Notes: a model not told the origin generated them from the letters alone. A DNA stretch of 64,000 bases from Kineosporiaceae bacterium (GCA_016713225.1 JADJPO010000001.1:868001-932000), one strand, 5' to 3'. Shown: positions 44,207 through 52,615, counted from the stretch's first letter. Numbers and translations: made by a program.

Positions 44207-45214
44207 TCAGGGCTCGCCGTCCGGTGGCTCACTGTCGACGGTGAGCCAGCCTCGGCGCACCGCGGCGACGCCGGCCTGGAATCGACTGTCGGTGCGCAAT
44301 TCCGTCATGGTGGCGGCGATCAGTCGACGAACGGTGCGTACCGAGACTCCGAGGCGGCGGGCCACGGCTTCGTCCTTGATGCCGAGGGCGAGCAACGCGG
44401 CGACCTCCCGCATGCGCTCGGGTGTCGAGGACGAGCGGTCCTCCCCATCCTGGGGGACCGGCCCGGCGTGCAGCCAGATCTCCTCGAACAGGGCCACGAC
44501 GGGAGCGACCAGGGAATGGCCGTGCAGGACATACGCGCCGGGCGACCCGTGGTCGCTGCTCGGGATCACCGCCGTGTGGTCATCGACGATGATGCAGCGT
44601 TGGCTCACCGTGCCGGCGACGCGAACCTGCTGGCCGATCTGTTGCAACTCGTGCAGGTAGCCGAGCCACCCTGGCGTGTGCAGCGACGACGCCGTCACCA
44701 CGAGCCGGCACGCCACATCACGCGCGCGCAGATCGTGATCCAGGGGCCGTGCTGCGGCCATCGCCTCCGGTGTCAGACCTCGGTCGGGCTGCAGCGCCCA
44801 GACCGATGCCTCGGCCTCGGTGGCGAGTTGGTACAACCGTGACCGCACCAGGGCCGAGTCGGTCAGCAGCTCGACGTCCCGGCTCACGTACTGCCGCCGG
44901 GATTCGACGAACACGTCCACCAGTTCGGGAATGGAGGCCCGCGTGGCCTGCAACTGTCGTCGACGGTCGTCGAGGGCTTCCTCCTCGCGCGCGATCAGGA
45001 TGTCGATCGCCCGCTCCGGTGCCAGCGCGCACGGCTCGGACCGGGGATCCTGGACGACCAGACCCAGCCCGTCGAGTTCGCCCAGCAACCCCTCGGTGAT
45101 CTCGTGAGTGCGGCCCCACTCAACCGACAGTCGAGCTCGGGAGAGGCCAGGGTGGTCGAGCATGAACCGATAGAGCGACTCGGCGTCAGCGCCGACCCCG
45201 AACGACTCGAACAC
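44207..45214 (-). CDS. TrmB-like/LuxR-type transcriptional regulator
   Basis: 335 residues from GTG 45214, preceded by GGGGAGGG. The N-terminal 60 residues form a winged-helix-like segment (ESLYRFMLDHPGLSRARLSVEW). A coiled region and a central domain follow that resembles the TrmB ligand/PLD-like fold. The C-terminus has a LuxR-type helix-turn-helix (about 265-315: ERMREVAALLALGIKDEAVARRLGVSVRTVRR). This double-HTH architecture is frequent in streptomycetes and relatives and usually controls adjacent secreted or secondary-metabolite genes. It is divergent from a 44-residue secreted peptide with an operator-like palindrome between them, suggesting that peptide as target. Confidence 0.82.
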   Translation of the reverse strand: MFESFGVGADAESLYRFMLDHPGLSRARLSVEWGRTHEITEGLLGELDGLGLVVQDPRSEPCALAPERAIDILIAREEEALDDRRRQLQATRASIPELVDVFVESRRQYVSRDVELLTDSALVRSRLYQLATEAEASVWALQPDRGLTPEAMAAARPLDHDLRARDVACRLVVTASSLHTPGWLGYLHELQQIGQQVRVAGTVSQRCIIVDDHTAVIPSSDHGSPGAYVLHGHSLVAPVVALFEEIWLHAGPVPQDGEDRSSSTPERMREVAALLALGIKDEAVARRLGVSVRTVRRLIAATMTELRTDSRFQAGVAAVRRGWLTVDSEPPDGEP

Positions 45215-45240
45215 CGACCCTCCCCTGGCACAAAGCGGCC

Positions 45241-45258
45241 GTGGCAACACTGTGCCAC
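45241..45258. promoter_or_regulatory. Operator-like palindrome between regulator and peptide genes
   Basis: GTGGCAACACTGTGCCAC has 6-bp perfect arms (GTGGCA/TGCCAC) around a 6-bp centre. A related half-site, TGGCACAAAG, lies just to its left at 45226-45235. The dyad is 27 bp upstream of the regulator start and about 90 bp upstream of the peptide start, a sensible position for a divergent control site bound by the LuxR-type protein. Confidence 0.5.
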
Positions 45259-45346
45259 GCCAATTCCTTGGATCGGGGGGAGTGGGGCAGAAAGATCCCC
45301 GGCGAGGCTCCGGCGGCTCGACCGGGGCGTGTTCGAGGAGATCGCA

Positions 45347-45481
45347 ATGTCGGCAAAGCGTGTGGTGGCAGTGGTTCTGGTGGCGATGGCCCTCGTGGGT
45401 GGAGGCAGTGCGCTACAGGCGTCGGCCAGCGATGGCTGCGGCGTCATGGGATGGAACAAGAACATCTGTCGCACAAGGTGA
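45347..45481 (+). CDS. Small secreted cysteine-containing peptide
   Basis: A 44-codon gene starts at ATG 45347 with GAGGAG six bases upstream, one of the best ribosome-binding sites in the window. The product has a classic signal peptide (MSAKRVVAVVLVAMALVGGG, then SALQASA). The predicted mature part is only about 17 residues, SDGCGVMGWNKNICRTR, with two cysteines that could form one disulphide or be modified. Codon use fits the genome. It could be a signalling peptide, a small antimicrobial or an envelope peptide. It is divergent from the TrmB/LuxR-like regulator, with an operator-like palindrome between them. I know of no named family. Confidence 0.65.
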   Translation: MSAKRVVAVVLVAMALVGGGSALQASASDGCGVMGWNKNICRTR

Positions 45482-45515
45482 GCTCGACCGGCCAGATCTG
45501 GCTCGCCGGCACGGC

Positions 45516-46082
45516 CTAGGCGTCCGCCGGCAGGTCGAGGGCGTCGTCATAGGCGTTGAAGGTGGTCAAGACCTGCAGGATTGCCGCGGTGGCGTCGTCC
45601 GGTGCCTCGGGTAGCAGGTCCTGCCAGCTCGGCAGCGGCTTGGTCGTGCCGATTCGCTCCCGGATGCGTCGGGCCGCCGCACGGTCCAGGCCGAAGTCCT
45701 GCTCGATCACGGCCAAGGCAAGCCGGACGGCGTCCCGCCCCGCACCGGTGGCCTGCGCCTCGACCTGCAGTGCGGCGTCCAGCCAGGCCTCGTCGTCCGG
45801 GCCGTCCTCCAGCTCGTCGGTGATCAGCAGGAACAGCAGCATGTACGCCTGCCACCAGGCAGGTGTGCACTCTTCGTAGTCGTCGAACGGGAGCCCGAGG
45901 GCGCGGCGCACCAAGCGGTCGGCACGCGCGGCGTCGTCCTCGGCCAGCGCATCGATGGCCTTGGTCAGCAGGTTCTCGGCGCCTCGTTGCAGCGCACTGC
46001 TCTGGGCCAGCTCGAGGTGGTTCGAGTCGAGCGTCAGCTCACTCAGCGGGGGATCGACCTCGTCCAGGAAGCGCTGCGTCAC
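45516..46082 (-). CDS. Conserved actinobacterial protein of unknown function
   Basis: 188 residues, acidic and mostly helical. WWQAYMLLFLLITDELEDG in the middle and LPSWQDLLPEAP near the end are the most distinctive segments. No signal peptide, membrane helix or catalytic motif is evident, and I do not recognise the family. It lies downstream of fbaA on the same strand but is separated from it by a strong hairpin, so it probably has its own promoter or is read through at low level. Confidence 0.7.
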   Translation of the reverse strand: MTQRFLDEVDPPLSELTLDSNHLELAQSSALQRGAENLLTKAIDALAEDDAARADRLVRRALGLPFDDYEECTPAWWQAYMLLFLLITDELEDGPDDEAWLDAALQVEAQATGAGRDAVRLALAVIEQDFGLDRAAARRIRERIGTTKPLPSWQDLLPEAPDDATAAILQVLTTFNAYDDALDLPADA

Positions 46083-46118
46083 GGCCCTATCTCATCGCAC
46101 TCGGGCTCGGACAGCGAA

Positions 46119-46166
46119 CAAGGTGGAGGGTTCGGACACGCAGACGGTGCCGAACCCTCCACCTTG
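46119..46166 (-). terminator. 17-bp perfect stem downstream of fbaA
   Basis: CAAGGTGGAGGGTTCGG (46119-46135) is exactly complementary to CCGAACCCTCCACCTTG (46150-46166), with a 14-nt loop. It begins 15 bp past the fbaA stop. It is a very stable end for a highly expressed glycolytic transcript, although without a T-run. Confidence 0.85.
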
Positions 46167-46180
46167 GTGCGCTGAAGGCC

Positions 46181-47203
46181 TTACTTGAGCTTGGTACCGG
46201 CCGAACGCAGGTCCTGGCAGGCCTCGACCACGCGAGCGGTCATGCCGGCCTCGCCGGCCTTGCCCCAGGCACGGGGGTCGTAGGTCTTCTTGTTGCCGAC
46301 CTCGCCGTCGATCTTCAGCACGCCGTCGTAGTTCTGCATCATGTGTGCAGCGATCGGGCGGGTGAAGGCGTACTGGGTGTCGGTGTCGACGTTCATCTTG
46401 ATCACGCCGTAGTCGACAGCGTCCGAGATCTCCGACGGCAACGAGCCGGATCCGCCGTGGAAGACAAGGTCGAACGGCTTGTCCTTGCCGTACTTGGCGC
46501 CGACCGCGTCCTGGATCTCCTTGAGGATCTCCGGGCGCAGCTTCACGTTGCCCGGCTTGTACACGCCGTGCACGTTGCCGAAGGTGAGGGCGGCCATGTA
46601 GCGGCCCTTCTCACCCAGGCCGAGCGCTTCGGCCGTGGCCATGCCGTCCTCGACCGAGGTGTACAGCTTGTCGTTGATCTCGCCGACGACGCCGTCCTCC
46701 TCGCCGCCCACGACGCCGATCTCGACCTCGAGGATGATGTTGGCAGCCTTGGCCAGAGCCAGCAGCTCCTGAGCGATGACCAGGTTCTCGGCCAGCGGCA
46801 CGGCCGAGCCGTCCCACATGTGCGACTGGAACAGCGGGTTCTGCCCGCTCTTCACGCGCTCGGTGCTGATCGCCAGCAGCGGGCGGACGAAGCCGTCGAG
46901 CTTGTTCTTGGGGCAGTGGTCGGTGTGCAGCGCGATGTTGATGTCGTACTTCTTGGCGACCTCGTGCGCGTAGGCGGCCAGCGCGACCGACCCGGTCACC
47001 ATGTCCTTGACCGTGGGGCCGGACAGGTACTCGGCGCCACCGGTGGAGACCTGGACGATGCCGTCGCTCTCGGCCTCGGCGAAGCCGCGAATGGCGGCGT
47101 TGAGGGTCTGCGACGAGCTGATGTTGATCGCCGGGTAGGCGAAGCGGTCGGCCTTGGCCCGGTCGAGCATCGCGGCATAGACCTCGGGGGTTGCGATGGG
47201 CAT
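46181..47203 (-). CDS. fbaA: Fructose-bisphosphate aldolase, class II
   Basis: 340 residues of the long class II type. Zinc and substrate segments are present: ALHTDHCPKNK (catalytic aspartate and zinc histidine), EVEIGVVGGEEDGV, FGNVHGVYKPGNVKL, VFHGGSGS and KMNVDTDTQYAF. It interconverts fructose-1,6-bisphosphate with two triose phosphates in glycolysis and gluconeogenesis. ATG 47203 has GGGAGCTCAT upstream as a likely ribosome-binding site. The upstream region carries two identical 13-bp sites (47298-47331). Confidence 0.97.
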   Translation of the reverse strand: MPIATPEVYAAMLDRAKADRFAYPAINISSSQTLNAAIRGFAEAESDGIVQVSTGGAEYLSGPTVKDMVTGSVALAAYAHEVAKKYDINIALHTDHCPKNKLDGFVRPLLAISTERVKSGQNPLFQSHMWDGSAVPLAENLVIAQELLALAKAANIILEVEIGVVGGEEDGVVGEINDKLYTSVEDGMATAEALGLGEKGRYMAALTFGNVHGVYKPGNVKLRPEILKEIQDAVGAKYGKDKPFDLVFHGGSGSLPSEISDAVDYGVIKMNVDTDTQYAFTRPIAAHMMQNYDGVLKIDGEVGNKKTYDPRAWGKAGEAGMTARVVEACQDLRSAGTKLK

Positions 47204-47297
47204 GAGATGAGCTCCCTGGTAATCGCATGATGGGGTGGATATCCGCACTCGATCCTTCCACGCTTCGTCGCGGCACAGAGCACCAGAGGTCCCGGCG

Positions 47298-47331
47298 TTT
47301 TCGTGAACACTCCCGGGCTTTTCGTGAACAC
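47298..47331. promoter_or_regulatory. Direct repeat upstream of fbaA
   Basis: TTTTCGTGAACAC occurs at 47298-47310 and again at 47319-47331, a 21-bp period or two helical turns, 95 bp upstream of the fbaA start. Identical sites on one face of the helix are typical of a transcription-factor tandem. The regulator is unknown. The AT-rich TTTT runs also make it a candidate upstream promoter element. Confidence 0.5.
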
Positions 47332-47381
47332 CTGTCGCGTGTCGACCACGTTGAGTGACTCGTTCGCGGCATGATCGGCCC

Positions 47382-47825
47382 GTGCTGGACGTGCCCGCGC
47401 CGATGCCGGCCCGCCTGACCTGCGACACCTGTGGGTTCATGGCGGACGTTGCCGTGGTCGCCGACGACACCCACGGCGAAACGCTGGCGGTGTCGTGTTG
47501 GCGTGATCGGATCGACCTGCCGCGACGCCTGCCGCCGGGCACGATGCGCATCGAACGCCGCTACGGCCGGTGGTATCGCGAACAGATCGCCGTCGAGACG
47601 CTGTTCGGCACCGGTCTCGATCTGGACTGTGAGGCCTGCGGCTCACCTGCCGCAGTGGTCACCGAGCAACGCACGGACGACGCGCGCTGGCAGACCGCTA
47701 CGTGTCGCCGGTGCCGCCCGGTGCTGACAGCGGGTCACCATCGCGGTGCCGTACAGCGGGACCTTGCTCGTCGTGAACCTCGCCCGGGGGCGACCTGGGC
47801 GAAGGTGGGCGCGCGCAGCGCCTGA
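47382..47825 (+). CDS. Putative zinc-ribbon protein of unknown function
   Basis: About 147 residues if started at GTG 47382; ATG 47403 is an alternative. Two cysteine pairs near the N-terminus and middle (LTCDTCGF, LDCEACGSP) and a third (ATCRRCRPV) suggest one or two zinc ribbons. The rest is charged, with WYREQIAVETLFG and a basic tail. It is divergent from fbaA and converges with the membrane protein behind the sigma factor. No function can be assigned. Coding status rests on the spaced cysteines and the long open frame without a better alternative on either strand. Confidence 0.55.
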   Translation: MLDVPAPMPARLTCDTCGFMADVAVVADDTHGETLAVSCWRDRIDLPRRLPPGTMRIERRYGRWYREQIAVETLFGTGLDLDCEACGSPAAVVTEQRTDDARWQTATCRRCRPVLTAGHHRGAVQRDLARREPRPGATWAKVGARSA

Positions 47826-47853
47826 CCCGCTCACTGGGGCGGGACGACTCGAT

Positions 47854-49302
47854 TCAGGGTGTGTTTGCCAGCGCTTGCACCGCCGTGGACGAGGTGGTCG
47901 ACCTCGGGCTGGTCGTCGGCACCGTGGTGGCGACCACGCGGTTGGCACCGTCGACGAAATCAACGACGGCCACGCCCGTGCCCTCGGCCGTCAATGCTCG
48001 CCCCTGCGTCAGGACAACACGACGGATGACGGCGCCATGGCTGTCGAGCAACCTGGCCTGGACGGCCTCAGAGGGACCGGCCAGGGCCAGCCATCGCGTG
48101 CCGGCTCCCGTCACATCGGCCGGACGCCAGGCGAGGATCTTGGGCTCGCCCTTCGGCAGAGACAGCACGTAACCCAGACCCAGGTCGGGGTACAGCTGAG
48201 GACCGATCATGGCCAGGGCGTTCACCGTGGCGCCGGATGGCGTGGCGAGGGTGAGGACGGCGACATGGTTGGCCCCGGAGTCCGACCAGGCCAGGGTGGG
48301 GGTGACGGTGCGCGGGTCCAGGCTCGTCTCGTCGAGCACCCGTCGGCAGAAGTCCACCAGGATCCGGTGCGGTACCCGGCCCCCGGTGTCCGCGATCCGG
48401 GCGGCCAGGTACTCGGCTGCCTGCGTCGTCGTGAACACGAGCTGGGCCTCGAATCCCGGAACCCGAAGGGCGAGGCTGGCATGGATCGGATCCTTGGGCA
48501 CCACGGCGTAGACCCCTGGTTCGGCGGCCTTCACCGCCACCCGCGCCGCCGATGGCGAGCCGTCGGCGGCGTAGCTGACCGGGCCCACGAGTTGCAGGTC
48601 CTGGGGCGCGGCGGAGATCACGACCGTGCCGTTGGCCCGCCCGCCCGCCTCCGCCGTCCCGCCGGCGTTCTCACCCAGGCTGCAGGCGACGACGTCGAAG
48701 GCGCCGGACACGTAGCTCGTGACGCCCATCCCGTCTGCCGTTGTCGCTCGTCCGCCGGCCAGACACGCCTGGAGCCGCTCGGCGCGGCCGTCGGATCCGG
48801 TCACGGGGAACTCGACGGCAGCGATGCGGTTGCCGGCGAGATCATCCGTGTAGAGCACTGCGACCTGCTCGGCCCGAAGGTCGGCGGCCGAGATCTGTTG
48901 GCGGCTGCCGGGGTAAGTACGGATCAGCTCGACCGTCCGGGCGCGAAGCTCTGCCAGCCACGCCGTGTCGTGGGCGAGCGAGCCCTTGGTGGGCTGCCGG
49001 GCGAGGGCGCTCACGCCGTCCAGGGGTGAGGGCACCACGCTCACCATGCCGGCCGGATCGTCCGAGGACCTCACGCCACTCCACCGCGGGATGCCCCCGG
49101 CGAACAGGGCGGCCACGCCGAGCGCCACCGTTGCGCCCGCGAGCCGCTGCAGCCGACGGCGTCGAAGCGACCGGTGGAGTCCGGCGGACACCGAGCCCCA
49201 CTCGACGGCGCGAGCCGTCGGCAGCTCGGCGGCGAGCCGGGCGAGCTCCTGGCGCGCCGCATCCTCGAGAAGTGCGGCGTCCTCGAGCAGGTTGTCGTTC
49301 AC
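47854..49302 (-). CDS. Membrane-anchored protein coupled to SigE-type sigma factor
   Basis: 482 residues from GTG 49302, which overlaps the sigma-factor stop as GTGA. A cytoplasmic N-terminus of about 55 residues is followed by one membrane helix (LAGATVALGVAALFAGGI) and a large extracytoplasmic domain of about 400 residues rich in Thr/Ala/Val. The position and topology are those of an anti-sigma or regulatory partner of the sigma factor. However, the N-terminus lacks the HxxxCxxC zinc motif of typical zinc anti-sigma proteins. The partner role is therefore inferred from context only. Confidence 0.75.
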   Translation of the reverse strand: MNDNLLEDAALLEDAARQELARLAAELPTARAVEWGSVSAGLHRSLRRRRLQRLAGATVALGVAALFAGGIPRWSGVRSSDDPAGMVSVVPSPLDGVSALARQPTKGSLAHDTAWLAELRARTVELIRTYPGSRQQISAADLRAEQVAVLYTDDLAGNRIAAVEFPVTGSDGRAERLQACLAGGRATTADGMGVTSYVSGAFDVVACSLGENAGGTAEAGGRANGTVVISAAPQDLQLVGPVSYAADGSPSAARVAVKAAEPGVYAVVPKDPIHASLALRVPGFEAQLVFTTTQAAEYLAARIADTGGRVPHRILVDFCRRVLDETSLDPRTVTPTLAWSDSGANHVAVLTLATPSGATVNALAMIGPQLYPDLGLGYVLSLPKGEPKILAWRPADVTGAGTRWLALAGPSEAVQARLLDSHGAVIRRVVLTQGRALTAEGTGVAVVDFVDGANRVVATTVPTTSPRSTTSSTAVQALANTP

Positions 49303-49841
49303 GGTTGCACCTCCACGTCGGCGAGGGCGTTCAGGCGGGTCAGGGCGTCGCGCAACTGGTGCAGCCCACGAAAGGTCTGGCTCTTGACCGTGCCGATCGA
49401 GCAGCCGAGTATCCGGGCGGTCTCGGCCTCGGACAGGTCCTCGACGAAGCGCAGGACGACGACCGCGCGCATCCGTGGTGGCAGTGCGCAGAGCAGCCGC
49501 CAGAGTTCGTCGCGTTGGGCGATGCGGTCGGAGGGTTCGACCAGGGTGCTCGCCGACCCGGGTGGGTCGCCGTCCGGCGTGAGGGTCTCGAAGGCCACCT
49601 CGCGCACCCGGCGCCGGCGCCACCGCGAGGCTGACAGGTTCGCCATGGTCGCCTTGACGTAGCGCTCCGGGGAATCGAGCCGGATCGTCGACCAGCGAGG
49701 CCAGCACTTCTCCAGCGCCGACTGCACCAGGTCCTCGGCCGAGCCCGCGTCACCGGTCAGCAGCATGCCGAACCGCACCAGAGCGCCCCAGCGCTCGGTG
49801 ACCAACTGCTGCAGTTCGGCCTCGGAGTTCGCCCTACCCAT
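49299..49841 (-). CDS. SigE-family RNA polymerase sigma factor
   Basis: 180 residues with ECF sigma region 2 (ALVRFGMLLTGDAGSAEDLVQSALEKCWPRW) and region 4 (LPPRMRAVVVLRFVEDLSEAETARILGCSIGTVKSQTFRGLHQL). This matches the actinobacterial SigE group, which lack sigma regions 1 and 3. It would direct transcription of a small regulon in response to a signal relayed by a partner. That partner is probably the membrane protein encoded directly downstream with overlapping codons. No promoter matching an ECF consensus was identified upstream. Confidence 0.92.
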   Translation of the reverse strand: MGRANSEAELQQLVTERWGALVRFGMLLTGDAGSAEDLVQSALEKCWPRWSTIRLDSPERYVKATMANLSASRWRRRRVREVAFETLTPDGDPPGSASTLVEPSDRIAQRDELWRLLCALPPRMRAVVVLRFVEDLSEAETARILGCSIGTVKSQTFRGLHQLRDALTRLNALADVEVQP

Positions 49842-49920
49842 GGGCTACTGGACGCCGCCGGGCTGTCAGAAGGTTGTCATCCATTCGATCATTGTCGAGG
49901 TGATCCGGCTCGAGCCGGGT

Positions 49921-50415
49921 TCAGGCCTGGCGCGGCAGATCCAGTTCGGCGGCCAGGTGACCGGGCGGCGTCCGGGGACGACGTGGCTCGCGCACCCCGG
50001 CGGTGCCCCCGCCCCAGTCGTTGCCGCCGCTGTCCCACCCGGGGTCATCCCACGGTGAGGGTCGGCTGCGGCCGGGACCGAAGAAGCGCAAGGTTCGCGA
50101 GACGCGCGACGTTCGGCCCGTCGAGGTGGTTCGCGCCGCACCCACCTCGACCAGATCGCCGTTGGCCATGGCGGTCGCCAACGTGAGGGTGCCGCCGTCC
50201 AGCATCGGCCAGGCCGCGCGGACGCGGATGTCGAGGACCTGCACCGCCTCGGCCGCAGACCCGGCCTTGATGCGCACGCTGACGGCCAGGGTGTCCGCGC
50301 CGAGCATGCTGAATCGGTGACCCGAGCCGACCCGATCGGCCAGCGCGTCGAAGTCTCGGCGGGCGGGCACTGCGGGCGCGACGGTGTAGTGCAGGGTGAC
50401 CACGAACTTGGCCAT
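49921..50415 (-). CDS. Hypothetical protein with Gly/Trp/Asp-rich tail
   Basis: 164 residues. The first 90 have an alternating strand/helix pattern (FVVTLHYTVAP, FDALADRVGSG, DTLAVSVRIKAGSAAEAVQVLDI) reminiscent of small ferredoxin-like or ACT-type domains. The tail is low complexity with SPWDDPGWDSGGNDWGGG. I do not recognise the family. It lies between the sigma factor and the Lrp regulator on the same strand, without close coupling to either. Confidence 0.6.
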   Translation of the reverse strand: MAKFVVTLHYTVAPAVPARRDFDALADRVGSGHRFSMLGADTLAVSVRIKAGSAAEAVQVLDIRVRAAWPMLDGGTLTLATAMANGDLVEVGAARTTSTGRTSRVSRTLRFFGPGRSRPSPWDDPGWDSGGNDWGGGTAGVREPRRPRTPPGHLAAELDLPRQA

Positions 50416-50496
50416 GCCGACCCCCTCGTCGTGCGGCGCCCGCGCCCACTCCGACGGGGACGCGACGCCGTCCGGTTTCAGCGTCGCACGGGATGC

Positions 50497-50940
50497 TCAG
50501 CGGCGCAGCACGTGGCGGAGCACCGGTCGGGTCTCCATGTTGGTCACCCCGGGCAGCATCCGAATGGCCTGGACGGCCTCGGCCAGCTCGGCCTGGGTGC
50601 GGCACTTCACCCGGATCTCGTAGTCGATGCTGCCGGCCAGGTCGAGCACCTCGGTGATCGTCGGAATGGCTGCCAGACCATCCTCGATCGGCGCCATGTC
50701 GGCGTCCACCGCCATGTGAACGTGGATCACGGCCTGCAGCGCAGGCGCCTCGATCGCGGGGTCGAGGATCGCGGTATACCCACGGATCACCCGATCGGCC
50801 TCGAGCCGGCGCATGCGCTGGGTGACCGCGTTGGCCGACAGCCCGACGGCCTGACCCAGGTCGCGGTAGGACGCCCTGGCGTTTGTCCTCAACAGACGGA
50901 GGATTCGCTCGTCGGTGGCGTCGTAGCTGCGGTTACTCAT
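50497..50940 (-). CDS. Lrp/AsnC family transcriptional regulator
   Basis: 147 residues from ATG 50940. The N-terminal helix-turn-helix (DERILRLLRTNARASYRDLGQAVGLSANAVTQRMRRLE) and the C-terminal RAM/effector domain are complete. Such regulators respond to amino acids. It is divergent from an EamA-type exporter 55 bp away, the classic arrangement for an Lrp-controlled amino-acid exporter. GTG 50958, six codons upstream, could also be the start. Confidence 0.9.
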   Translation of the reverse strand: MSNRSYDATDERILRLLRTNARASYRDLGQAVGLSANAVTQRMRRLEADRVIRGYTAILDPAIEAPALQAVIHVHMAVDADMAPIEDGLAAIPTITEVLDLAGSIDYEIRVKCRTQAELAEAVQAIRMLPGVTNMETRPVLRHVLRR

Positions 50941-50994
50941 CGGTGCCTGGGTCACGAGTTCATTCTCCCAGGCCAGAGCGGCTGTCATGGATGC

Positions 50995-51999
50995 ATGAAC
51001 ACCGTCAGCGCCGTCCTCGACCGCTTCCCCCGGCCGCGCGCCGTCGTCACCGAGCCGATCGGGACGGCGCCGCGTGCCGCCGCTGCGCCGCGCCATGACC
51101 GGAGTTGGCCGGCCATCGCCGGGTTACTGCTGGTGACCGTGGCGTGGGGTTCAACGTTCGTACTGCTCGACCAGGCGACGCAACGGATCCCGGCGGCCGA
51201 CTACCTCGCGGTGCGGTTCGGGCTGGCGGCGCTGGTGCTGGCCACGCTGCGTCCGCGGGGGTGGGGGGCCATGCCGAGGGGGCTGGCGGTCAAGGGTGTC
51301 GTGATCGGAGCACTGTTCGGCGGCGGCAATCTGCTGCTCACCGTCGGCCTGAGCTACACCACGGCCTCGGTCAGTGCGTTCGTCACCGGTATGTACGTGG
51401 TGTTCACTCCGCTGCTCGCTGCGCTGGTGTTGCGGCAGCGACTGGCCGGTCGGGTGTGGGCGGCGACCGGCCTGGCCATGGCGGGCCTGGCCGTGATGAC
51501 GCTGCATCTGGACGGCGGAGCGTTGCTGGGCCGGGGCGAGCTGATCACCCTGGTGGCCGCACTGATCTGCGCCGGGCAGATCGTGGCGCTCGGTGCCTGG
51601 TCGGACTCGCGCTTCGTCGTCGAGTTGGCGGTGATCCAGTCGGCGGTGACCGCGCTCATCTGTGGTGTGTTCGCGCTGCCGGGTGGGCTCACCCTGCCCA
51701 CCGGGGGTGCGGAGTGGACCGCGATGATCTACATGGCCGTGGTCGTGGGTGCGGTGACCATGCTGCTGCAGACCTGGGCGCAGGCTCACCTGCACCCGGC
51801 CCGGGCCGCGATCGTGATGACCTTCGAGCCGGTGTGGGCCGCGGTGTTCGCCGTCCTGCTCGGGGGCGAGACGCTGGGCTGGCGGTTCGCCGTCGGGGCG
51901 GGCGCGGTGCTGGCCGCGATGTACCTGTGTGAGCGGGCGCCGTCCGCGCCCGAAGCGCCGGCCACCGCGACGTCAGAGCTGGCGCACCCGGTCAGCTGA
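50995..51999 (+). CDS. EamA/DMT-family transporter
   Basis: 334 residues. A cytoplasmic N-terminus is followed by about ten membrane helices in two EamA halves. The helix starts LLLVTVAWGSTFVLLDQAT and RAAIVMTFEPVWAAVFAVLLGGETL are characteristic of drug/metabolite exporters. The substrate is probably an amino acid or related metabolite, given the divergent Lrp-type regulator. The 3' end overlaps the convergent TrmH gene by 8 bp. Confidence 0.9.
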   Translation: MNTVSAVLDRFPRPRAVVTEPIGTAPRAAAAPRHDRSWPAIAGLLLVTVAWGSTFVLLDQATQRIPAADYLAVRFGLAALVLATLRPRGWGAMPRGLAVKGVVIGALFGGGNLLLTVGLSYTTASVSAFVTGMYVVFTPLLAALVLRQRLAGRVWAATGLAMAGLAVMTLHLDGGALLGRGELITLVAALICAGQIVALGAWSDSRFVVELAVIQSAVTALICGVFALPGGLTLPTGGAEWTAMIYMAVVVGAVTMLLQTWAQAHLHPARAAIVMTFEPVWAAVFAVLLGGETLGWRFAVGAGAVLAAMYLCERAPSAPEAPATATSELAHPVS

Positions 52000-52615
52000 C
52001 GGCGTGCCGGCGGATCCAGGTGTGCATGGCGATCGCGGCGGCGGCCGCGGCGTTGATCGATCGCGTCGAGCCGAACTGGGCGATCGAGAGGACGTCGCGG
52101 CACGCCGTCCGGGTGTCCACGGACAGGCCAGGACCCTCCTGGCCGAACACGAGCACGCAGCGTCGCGGCAGCTCGTAGGTCTCGAGCGGGACGGCGCCGG
52201 GCAGGTTGTCGATGCCGATGACCGGCAGGTTCTGGCCGGTTGCCCAGGCGACGAGGTCGGCGGCGTCCGGGTGGTGGACGACGTCCAGGTAGGCATCGGT
52301 GACCATGGCCCCGCGACGATTCCAGCGGCGCCGTCCCACGATGTGGACCCCGGCGGTGTTGAAGGCGTTGGCAGTGCGGACGACGGAGCCGATGTTCAGG
52401 TCGTGGTTCCAGTTCTCGATCGCGACGTGGAACGGGTGAGCACGGGCAGCCAGGTCGGCACGGATCGCCTCGACGCGCCAGTAGCGGTAGTGATCGGCGA
52501 CATTCCGGCGGTCGCCATCGCGCAGCAGATCGGGGTCGTAGCGTGGGTCGTCCGGCCAATCGCCGGGCCAGGGCCCGACACCCACAGTGTCCACGTAGGC
52601 TGTCCCGGTGCTCAT
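51992..52615 (-). CDS. TrmH/SpoU-family RNA methyltransferase
   Basis: 207 residues from ATG 52615 (ATG 52627 is possible). The SPOUT knot motifs are intact: NIGSVVRTANAF (motif 1), VLVFGQEGPGLS (motif 2) and IAQFGSTRSINAAAAAAIAMHTW (motif 3). It should 2'-O-methylate a tRNA or rRNA nucleotide using S-adenosylmethionine; the target is not predictable. The start region overlaps or abuts the start of the divergent DedA gene, leaving almost no promoter space. Confidence 0.9.
   Translation of the reverse strand: MSTGTAYVDTVGVGPWPGDWPDDPRYDPDLLRDGDRRNVADHYRYWRVEAIRADLAARAHPFHVAIENWNHDLNIGSVVRTANAFNTAGVHIVGRRRWNRRGAMVTDAYLDVVHHPDAADLVAWATGQNLPVIGIDNLPGAVPLETYELPRRCVLVFGQEGPGLSVDTRTACRDVLSIAQFGSTRSINAAAAAAIAMHTWIRRHAVS

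Noticed and set aside
45863..47230. 455-codon plus-strand open frame opposite the aldolase fbaA
   Set aside because: Shadow of fbaA; it also crosses the fbaA terminator hairpin.
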